From contig NC_088681.1 of the NCBI RefSeq assembly GCF_950023065.1, forward strand, positions 62,096,836-62,160,835: 64,000 nucleotides of DNA, given 5' to 3'. This DNA comes from Planococcus citri (lineage: Eukaryota > Arthropoda > Insecta > Hemiptera > Pseudococcidae). The position numbers and the translations under genes are program-made. Below are positions 36,672 to 45,700 of the stretch, in pieces. The first letter of the stretch is position 1; the number at the start of each line of letters is the position of its first letter. The notes under the pieces were generated by a model. That model worked only from the letters and a program-made list of their open reading frames with translations. It did no database searches and was not told where the DNA came from.

Positions 36672-38136
36672 GGGGGTTGACCCCTTTACAGCAGGTCACG
36701 GGGGGAAGCACGGATCACGAAAAATAAGAGGAAAAATATGCCGTACCCCGCTTTCCCCTCCCTTCCAAAACAAGGGAGGATGCGCCACCCCTGCCCCTCC
36801 GTACTTTGCTGCGTTGATCTGCAGACTGTTTTGAGGTGACAGGTTTTCACAAGATGGGTCGGAGGGTGGGAATTTTGAATAAAAATGCCATTGACTTTTC
36901 CCCGCAATCAAAGACACCAATTACTTGATAATCAGAGATCGCAGTGTCAATCAACAGGATCGAAAATGGTAATGTTTTTTGTGAGAATAGTAAGAAAAAT
37001 TCTAAAATTTTGGAGTTCTAAAAGTAGCCCTTCTATTTTTTGTAGCCAAATGTGTCCTAATGGGTTCGTTGCGAAGATAGTCTTCATAAATTTGGATGGA
37101 ATAAATACGCGGAGTATGTACTCTGCCAACGAGAGTGGTTCTTGGTCACTAAGTAGCATTATGTCAATTTGGCCTATAAATTTGGAAAAAATTTCTTGCG
37201 AATATGATATTTACAAAAAGCCAGCATCTTTTATGACGAATTTTGCGGTGTTCATATCGCAGATTTTAAGTTTTTGTTTCCCCATTTTTGAATTTGTACC
37301 CCCGATCAAAAAGGAAGAAAAATTGAGAAAGTTCAAAGGTTTGCAAATGTTATGTAGTCCTGCCTTCCTATTCTCTAGAGAATGCATACAGTTTCAACAA
37401 ATTTAGCTTAATTCTAAAATTTTGCGTAATTCTAAGATTTTTATCTAATTCTAAAATCATAATGTATGGCATAACGATAAATGCAGAAAAATATGGATCT
37501 AACATTACGGAGAAAAGAGGCTGAATGTATAAAATGATATGAAAAGATTGCGTAGAAAAGAAATTTTGCTTAATTCTAGAATTTTGCTCAATTTTAAGTG
37601 AGTAATATCTATACATAGCATAAAAAATACGTGCATGAGAGTAGAAATATTGATGCAAAAATTGAGTACGGATACATATAACATACAAAAGTGTAGGATA
37701 CAAAATCTGAACTGTCGAATAATGTGGATTTGTAAAAAGTTAATTGTTGAAGAATTACGGATATTTTGTGATGGGAAGATGTGGTCGTTTAGTCGCCAAC
37801 AGTATTATTATCAACGAATCTCAGCTTTTCGAGTTATGAAATCTCTCGACATCGTCATTTAATATGGATCATTACTCAGGACTGCGTTTTTGTTGAGTCA
37901 TAATAATTCTGTGGGGAAACAAACTATTAGTGTGTTTTTCGAAAAATACTTACTTATTGTATCTTGTGTATAGATGGGGGTCTGAAAAGTTAGTCATGCT
38001 TTATTTTTATACTTAACTCTAGGGTTAGATTAAAAAAAATAAATGATTAATTATGTACAGGGAAGATTCAATTTCACTTTTATTAGGCACTTCCAGTGAT
38101 CCAGAGCTCTTCTGGTTTCGGCTAAGGTAGTCGTTT
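36672..38136 (-). other. Noncoding 3' region of the element, downstream of ORF3
   Basis: About 1.46 kb separates the ORF3 stop from the polypurine tract. No minus-strand frame shows a recognisable domain. A 173-codon plus-strand frame (36885-37406) has no homology I recognise and is probably chance. A GC-richer segment lies at 36700-36840. Confidence 0.6.
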
Positions 38137-40221
38137 TTATTCATCGGCTTCCGTGTCACTTATCTCTTCATCTTGCGATGGTGCCCGTTGATCGTTATTG
38201 GAGTATCTAGAATCAGAATAAAGCAGTGTCGCGCGCTCGCGTGACAAATTAATCGACGGCAAGCTGACTCGTTCTGCCTGTTCTATGGCTGCTTCTACCA
38301 TACGCACGATTCGATCGGTGCGTCGGCGTACATGTCGAACTGAGCTGTCGTTATCGTCATTTTTTCGACGTTCTAGGCGACGCAGTTTACCCATCTTTCC
38401 GAGATTACTGTTTTCGTCGGAGGAAGTTTGTGTGCTTTGTACTGCTACTGCCTTTGTCGTATTTGGGTGAGAAGAGGTTGAGGGTGTGGAAGGATTAGTG
38501 GTTGAACGGGGAGCTATCCTTACAGGGGTCAAGCAAATCCTAGGGATTTTTAAATCAAGTGGTAGTAATTGAGGAGTGTATTCTGACGAAATATCTACGT
38601 CAGGTGTAGGGGGCCTAGGATTTAGGATTATTGTTTGCTTTCGTAATACCTCAGGGATGAATTTGTCTCGCATTGTCGGGATTATATTGGCATATAAGTT
38701 AGATGGGTAGAAGGGACCTTTTTGGTCCATTCCAGCCCTGTTTCTGTGGAGTTCTTCGAATATATCTGAGGTGTGGAAAACCCTTCCTCCGAGGGTCCGT
38801 TCCCAATCAAAATTTAGGGCTCGGTTGATTTCTGAGAAAGTCGTTTGGTTGATATCCTCATGTGGTATGAGGGGGAGGATTATGAGTTGTTGAACTTGTA
38901 ATTTTTTCAACAACAGACAGATTGCTTGGAATGCATAAAAGAAGTGTTCATATGACGTGTTTCGTTCCACATCAAAATTTCCAATTGAAATCATTATTCT
39001 CTTTGGAAGTTCTTTAAACGTCCCGAGGTATGAGAGCAGTCCGGACGCCGGCATGTCTCTACGGTACATTTTATTATCAATCAGGTTTTCATAAGGTTTA
39101 GACACACCTAGGTATTTTGCAATACCGTTGGCGTGTCCATCCCCCATGATTAAGATATTGTATGCGAAAAATGCGACGTTGTATGTATCTTCCAAAATTT
39201 CATATCCCGCGGCAGTAAAGCCGTGCGGGTAGGAATTAATGGGATAAAAGGGTTTTAACTCGGCTGAATCGGAGCCAAACCGTGCTTTATAATTTTTACG
39301 AAAAAGGTTTTTGTCCGCAGATGTGCCCTTTTTCGGTTTTGGCGGGGGAATTTTTGATCTTAACCTCGTAGCAGCTACGTGGTCTGAAATATTGCCAACT
39401 TCGGAGTCTGGAGCCCTAGAGCTGTCAGACGAGGTTGATGGAATCGGCTCGTTCATATTTATGCAATCGAGTTGCGATATTATGGGCTGGGTCACTGGGT
39501 TATTTTGGATATTTTGATTTTGAGGATTGATAATCGTTGGGATCGGGGTCTCTACAGGCTCCGGTCTTTGAACTGGTGCAGAGCCACAAGAAAGATTTTG
39601 TGGTTTCGCAAAGGCGGATCGTGATGATTGTTGGACTCGTTGCCACGTGGGTGAAGGAGGTCCTGAGTTGGAAATCGAAGGTTGTGGCAAGACGGGTTCC
39701 ATTTGAGAGGAGGAAGGTTGGGACTCGGTAGATGAATTCATTCTCGGACGTAGATTTGCGAATAGGTTTCCTATCTGATGATCTAGGAGCCTATTATACT
39801 GCGTCGTCAATTTGGCGTATTCCTTTCGATAATCTTCCACCTGACTTGTTAGGGTAATATTGTCATTGACCAATACCATCTCAATACGTGTAACGTAATC
39901 TCGTTGTAATGCTAGTTGATTCACTAGAGACTGGACTCTAGAGTCGGTATTGAGCACTTCGAATATTCGTAGAGATTGGTCAACAAAGAAAGAATCGGAT
40001 CCTAGGATCAATTGGTTACATGACGGATGGGGACATGGGACACATGGTGCACCTTGTTCTGTTCTCATGGTGGAGTGTATATACAATCGGTATAGGCACC
40101 CGAAATGAAAAAGGTGACGACACGCCGTTATGTAGATATCGTCATGAATGGCTCTTGCAAATGGTCCTGGCAAGGCCAAGGATAGCTTGCATTGGTCACA
40201 GATTATCTCGCAGTACGACAT
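38137..40221 (-). CDS. ORF3: RING-H2 finger, coiled coil and SGNH-like domain protein
   Basis: This 694-aa ORF occupies the env position but has no signal peptide or membrane anchor. Residues 8-63 form a RING-H2 finger: C8-x2-C11, C34-x-H36-x2-H39-x2-C42, C60-x2-C63. Residues about 95-150 are coiled-coil-like. A Ser/Pro/Asn/Gln-rich linker follows to about 285. Residues about 325-525 resemble an SGNH hydrolase: LIMGDG at 358-362 (block I), MISIGNFD at 410-417 (block III), a LIILPLIP strand, and PFYPS at 503-507 (block V). The nucleophile Ser is Gly (G362) and the catalytic His position is aromatic, so esterase activity is doubtful. The tail has Arg-rich and then acidic segments. Expression probably needs a spliced or separate RNA, since 2.5 kb separates it from pol. 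RING fingers usually act as ubiquitin ligases, but this function is inference. Confidence 0.85.
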   Translation of the reverse strand: MSYCEIICDQCKLSLALPGPFARAIHDDIYITACRHLFHFGCLYRLYIHSTMRTEQGAPCVPCPHPSCNQLILGSDSFFVDQSLRIFEVLNTDSRVQSLVNQLALQRDYVTRIEMVLVNDNITLTSQVEDYRKEYAKLTTQYNRLLDHQIGNLFANLRPRMNSSTESQPSSSQMEPVLPQPSISNSGPPSPTWQRVQQSSRSAFAKPQNLSCGSAPVQRPEPVETPIPTIINPQNQNIQNNPVTQPIISQLDCINMNEPIPSTSSDSSRAPDSEVGNISDHVAATRLRSKIPPPKPKKGTSADKNLFRKNYKARFGSDSAELKPFYPINSYPHGFTAAGYEILEDTYNVAFFAYNILIMGDGHANGIAKYLGVSKPYENLIDNKMYRRDMPASGLLSYLGTFKELPKRIMISIGNFDVERNTSYEHFFYAFQAICLLLKKLQVQQLIILPLIPHEDINQTTFSEINRALNFDWERTLGGRVFHTSDIFEELHRNRAGMDQKGPFYPSNLYANIIPTMRDKFIPEVLRKQTIILNPRPPTPDVDISSEYTPQLLPLDLKIPRICLTPVRIAPRSTTNPSTPSTSSHPNTTKAVAVQSTQTSSDENSNLGKMGKLRRLERRKNDDNDSSVRHVRRRTDRIVRMVEAAIEQAERVSLPSINLSRERATLLYSDSRYSNNDQRAPSQDEEISDTEADE

Positions 40222-42240
40222 AATCGTGAGGGGAAATTGAAATGATGATAAAATCGAAAAAAGTTAGGGAAGTTATCTCCAAAAAATTGACTAAATTTTG
40301 GGGAATATTCTAGACGAATTAAATTGAAATCATTCGAAAATCTGGAAGATGGTTATCGACATTTTTCACTAAAAAATTGCGATTAATAGGGAAATTCTAT
40401 TGAAATGAAAGATGACCAACAAAAAATCGGGAAAAATCGATCGAAGAGTGATCTAATGGGGCTTTTGTCGACGTCTGTAATTGAATAACGAGATTTTTGA
40501 TATGGATTTGGAAAAATAATCAAACACAGCAGTTTGGTACAAGGACACAAATGATCAATCGCGAAATCGATGCAAAAAAGATCCAATTGACTTACTCAAA
40601 TATAAGTCAACCAGATCAAGTTGTATTGGAAAAGCAAAACTCGGAAACGAATAGGTAAAGCAAAGTCGAAGACTTACCACAGCTAAGTTGAGAGATGTTG
40701 CGTGGAGCCCAGCACTACATATAATAAGGTTCGATTCGAAAAAAGGTAGCGTTTTTATTTTGATTTTACCAACTGTTTAGTTGATACAGATTAGATTGAA
40801 AAAATTATTCCCACCTTTGGGTCCATAAATTTTAGGTGTATGTGACGGTAATGAGCACTTGTGCGTGAGAATCGATAAGAAGGCGAGGTAATTATCAAAA
40901 ATAAAATGCTCAAATAGGCGATAGAGAAAAAAAAATAAGTGATTTGAATGACAGTTATGTCCTCGTACGTTGACGTGTTTATGGCCTTAGACTGGTTACC
41001 GAATGGTCTCTCTAGAAGTGGTAGCACTTCGTCTGGACTTATGAATGAAATTTTCAAAAAATGCTGACTATACTAAAATGAATCGCCAGACGAGTCGAGA
41101 AAATTTGCATACAGTTCAGTTTTTCAGAGTAGCGAATTCATAGAGATTGCTATGAATCGTCGGAGTAATGCAGGCTTATTACTTGCATTGCCGGCAATTA
41201 TTTTGTTTCTATTGCTGCTGGCCTTCCTCGAATTTTGTACCTTACGTAGTATCTTAATGAGGTAGTAAGCAGCAGTGTTTCTAGTTGCCCATAACTGTCA
41301 CATAACTCGCATCATTTACTGAGTCCTCTGTGTTGCGCTGGGAACCATTTAATTATCCACAATGTATCGATGATTATTTCGGGTTTCTTAGGGGGGTTTG
41401 TGGCTTTGCATCCTACAGTAGCATAATATTTAAATCTCGTCGTTTGACTATTGTCTATAACAGAAAAATTAAACACGTTATATGTATTCTTACGTATGGG
41501 CTGTTGCTGTTGTTGAACTGTAAATGCGCATAGTAATGTGTTAATTAAACATATATTATGCCTACGATTACGAGTATAGGATTTTTAATTGGGTAAAGGA
41601 TGATTTTTGAATGGTGTGTGAAAATGCATCTTTCAGTGTACTGAACGATGGCGTAGTATACAGATTGATGGTACTATGTGTGTATAAATTTGGGAAAAAT
41701 TATAGGTATTATGCCAAGACCTAGATCTCGGTATACTTACGAGTATTCGAATTTGTCTTTTTATGAAACGGAAATAACTGCATGAGTAGGGAAAAAAAAA
41801 ATGACTATGGGGAATACTCGTGAATCGTGTGCAAGTTACTTGTTAAGCGTATTCCTTTCCCAAATCATCTGGTGGCGAATATTGGACCAATGTGTGTACG
41901 TATTTATTCGGGTTCGTTTACGCATTCTTCTCCAGCTGGTATATGCGGGTGTCTACGCTCTGTGTTGACGAGATGTAGCAGGGTCAATGACACACTTGCT
42001 TACTGTGTCGCTGGAGTAACGAACTTAGGATGTGAAGACTTGTTGTTGATGTTTGTATTCGTACATGGCACAGTGGGGTTCCGGTTTCGTCTACCTGTTA
42101 TGTGTCTATTTTTACCAAGGGTGCGAATTACGAGTTGGACATATCGTTCTTCGTCTGTATTTTAGAATGCTTACGTGTATAAAATGCACTGAAGACAAAA
42201 AAAATGAATTATTAATCAAATGTGATTCTAAGCGTTACAT
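40222..42240 (-). other. Noncoding gap between pol and ORF3
   Basis: No minus-strand ORF of note occurs. A 112-codon plus-strand open frame (41827-42165, GTG start) has no recognisable domain. The region may hold splice or translation signals for ORF3, but I cannot point to one with confidence. Confidence 0.5.
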
Positions 42241-42264
42241 TAAAAGGGATATGTATTTGTTGGG

Positions 42265-42680
42265 GAGTATAAGAGAACATGTGATAAGGTAATTTTGTCT
42301 ACTGATTACTTGGGAGTACGCAAGGACATATGATGGGGTAGTTTCTGTGTACTCCCACACAGTTTGGGGTGTGTATTTTTGAATTTATACTACTCGGAGC
42401 ATTATTGCCTGGAAATACACAAGGACATATGATGAGGTATTTTTAGTGTATTTCCAAGCGATTTAGATTGCAGTTTTGTAGCTATACGAGTATATATACC
42501 ACTGTAGAGTGACAGAAGGGGGTTATGGGGTTTGAAAAATATTTACACTTTCTGATTCTTAATGCTTTACTTGTCGCATGTCGGTTGTGATAGAAGTAAT
42601 ATGTGGTTATTGTTGCAATCAGAAAATGTGTCAGGACATACGATAGGGTAATTTTCGCACATTTTCCAATTCGCAACAAT
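42265..42680 (-). ncRNA. Cluster of stem-loops with one conserved loop and covarying stems
   Basis: Just past the pol stop, three hairpins share a loop that reads GGACATA(C/T)GAT(G/A)(G/A)GGTA on the plus strand but have different stems. Hairpin 1 (42311-42357) pairs TGGGAGTAC with GTACTCCCA. Hairpin 2 (42411-42455) pairs GGAAATACAC with GTGTATTTCC. Hairpin 3 (42622-42666) pairs GAAAATGTG with CACATTTTC and has an outer 11-bp stem (42609-42619 with 42669-42680). A fourth loop copy lies at about 42275-42297 with a weak stem. Changed but complementary stems around a fixed loop are the classic sign of conserved structure. The active strand is uncertain: two wobble pairs fit the plus strand better. 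Confidence 0.75.
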
Positions 42681-42704
42681 AGAGTATTGAATTTTTGCAA
42701 GGCA

Positions 42705-45700
42705 TTAAGTTTTCCATGATGGGTTTCCTTCATCATCTGATTTTTCATCAGGAACCATTTCGAAGAACCGAGCGATAGGCTCTTGATCGCTATCAGATAC
42801 GTAATTTAGGAATTTTGTCTCGAGCTGTTTTTTCCAGTGAGTAGCGGGTTTAGTTCGTAATTTAGCGAGAACTCGCTCAGATCGTGTCCTAGTTGGCAGA
42901 GATGTAGGCCTTTGAGCACTTGCCCCTGCCCTAGGAGCGTTTAGAGTTTCGCTAGGTTGCGATTCTGGAATAGCAGAGTCAGGTGGAGTATCCAATGGGT
43001 TTTGAACATTGGAAAGGTCATTATCGGGTGAATTTTGGGGTGCCATAGGAGCAGCCAAAAATATTTCATCGTCAGAATCTTGGCTATCTTGACTGTCTTG
43101 GCTATCGTCCAAGGTTGAAATAGTTTCTTGGGATGAAAATTCAGTTGCCCTATTCTTACGTGGACGGCCTCTCGTTCTTTTTATCGTAATAGGGGGTCCG
43201 TCCTGTGCCCCTGAAGTGGAAGGTTGGGATTGAGAAAGGGTTGAATTTTGAGGCGCGTGTGTTGTAGCTTGCGCCTTTTCAGGTCGTTTGTTTCGTGCCT
43301 CAGCACGTTTTTCACGAGCTGATTTTGCTACTTCTTGTAGGACCACTTGAGATGCTTTTCGAAAATCTTTCCTACTGATTACAATTTCGGTGTCATCCTC
43401 GTGATCTGAATCAAGGTATAATTCATCATCTTCACTGTCGATTTCAGATTCGTTTTGATAATCAGTGAGAAATTCTTTGATTCTTTGCTCTAACGAGCGC
43501 GAATCAATGCTAGATTTGAAGCAAACTTCGCTTCTCAATTTTTCTAAGTTCTCTTTTGTAATAAAAAGAGTCAATTGGCGAATATTTGCTACTCTGTTGA
43601 TTTCATCCTCATCGGTTGGTTCCAAAAGATAGCAGTTATGGCCATTTCTTTGGACAACGATGTAGGGTCCAGTTTTCTTTTCATATAGTTTGCCAGAAGT
43701 CTGTTTGGCAAAAGATGATTGTTTATGATTGGCCATTAAGACCCAGTCTCCCTTTTTGAAGAATGTAGGATCTGGGTGACTTTTATTGAAGGCATATTCT
43801 TCTTCAATTTTCTTCAACCTTCTTTTCTCTCGAATAAAAGTCTCAACCAGTTGACGGTGGGTCATTTCTTGGATTTTTAGAGTGTCTTGTTCAATAGTAT
43901 AGACAGCCTTTTTAGCCAACGAGTCAGCGATGATGTTTGTAAATTCATGTTTTCTTGCAAAAACATGAATAAATTCGACTTTTTCAAACTCCTTACGAAG
44001 TTCGAGAATTTCTTTAAATAGGTGTTCATGATGGACTGGTTTATTACGCGAATTTTTCCAATTATTGGTTTGCCATAATGAGCAGGTATTGTTGAGTGCT
44101 TTTATAGCGTAGTTCGAGTCACTCAATAATTTTACTTTTGTGATCTCATTTTCTTTAAGTACTTGCAATGCTGTACGAATTGCAATTAATTCCGCAAGGT
44201 TGTTCGAAATTGGGTATTGAGTGCTCGTTATACGTTCAGAAATATTTAAAATTGAGTCTGGCGCAAAACAAATACCTATTCCAGCAATTGCATTCGCGTC
44301 ACCATTTTTTGAGCAGGCTCCGTCCGCTGTGACACGGACGTAACCGTCTGTGTCAAATATTAGGTCTATGTCGGGGTTTAATGTTTCCTCAAGACATTTT
44401 TCAGTCGAAACAGATGGAATTTCGCGTTTTATCATTTTTTCATGAATCTTGATGAGTTCTTTCTTGAAGTTGAACTTTACACTTGTCTGGGGTATTTGTA
44501 ATCCAATAACATCTGCGATGCCCCAGGCTTCATTGGGTTTGAATCCAAATGATGTTGGTGTATTGTTCAATTCATCCTCAATTTCAGAGATTAATTCTTG
44601 CCATCCACAATGTGAACGTAATGGATTGTGGTTTTTATTGATTTTTACTCGTAATTTGTCTCCAATCCAGCGCATCGTCCTTTCCACAGATGAAGATTGT
44701 GGGTTGTATGCGCTGGTGTGAGCAGCTTGAATGTGATGTTCTTCGAGTAAATTGTACCAAGAACTAGAGATAAATTGTGAGCCATTGTCTGTTATTATTT
44801 TCTTGATATTCACTTTATGACTTTCAATGTCAAATATTATTGTAGCCATTTGCTGACAGACTGACTTTTTCTTGATGTTATATAATGTTCTTAACCATGT
44901 TCGGTTTGTAAAGACGTCTTTTGCGACCAAGAGGTATTTTGGTTCATCTTTCATTGCAGGAAGGGGCCCAAGCAAATCAACAGATAGAACATCTCCAAGG
45001 GCATAAGCTTCTATTTGAGCGTATTCAATAGTCTTATGATTTGCGTAGTTCTTATTGACCTTACAGACAATGCATACGTTGCAGATTTCGCGAATATACG
45101 CCAGTGAGTTGTTGTGGTAAAATATTCTGCGAAATATTACGTCGAGTTTGGTAGATCCTACATGGCCATATACGCAATGTAGGTAGTCAACAGTATCGTA
45201 GAAAAGCTCATTAGGCAGGCATGGTACTTTTGAACCATTTTCTAGTTTTTTCATGAGAATTTTCTCCCCTTTGGCGTTTTTGAAAATTTCAAATTTCGAA
45301 AGTTTGTTTTTCTGAGCATCTCTTTGCTTTTTATTGTTCGCCGGGATATTTTCCTCAAGAATTTCGATAAGTTTTTTACACGTTGTATCTGTCTGCTGAT
45401 ATGAAGAAATGTTTCTGAGACGTTTATGAAGTTCAGGAATGTTTTCAGCAAGAAATTTGACTTCCAAGGGTGCAATTCCTGTCTCGAATTCTTGTGAATG
45501 AGGTTCCGATGGCTCAGTTTGAGGTTCGAATGGTTCCAGCTCTGTTGGATCTGAGTCATCTGGAATTTCAACATTGTGGACTTCTAGCTCAGGAGCCTTT
45601 ATTTTGTAGAGGGTTTTATTGGAAAAATTCATATCATAGATGATGTCGTAGCAATTTAAAACGGTTACCCAGTGCGCCGCCTTTCGGTGGGTTTGAGCAA

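Noticed and set aside
35860..36834. Plus-strand open frames in the LTR, one with a hydrophobic membrane-like segment
   Set aside because: They are antisense to the element. The one from 36433 lacks an ATG start and neither has recognisable homology. Identity between the two LTRs only reflects LTR identity.
36885..37406. 173-codon plus-strand ORF downstream of ORF3
   Set aside because: It has a non-ATG start, no recognisable domain and runs antisense to the element; a chance ORF is as likely.
38137..40221. ORF3 as an envelope gene
   Set aside because: It has no signal peptide, no membrane anchor and no fusion-protein features; the domains are RING, coiled coil and SGNH-like.
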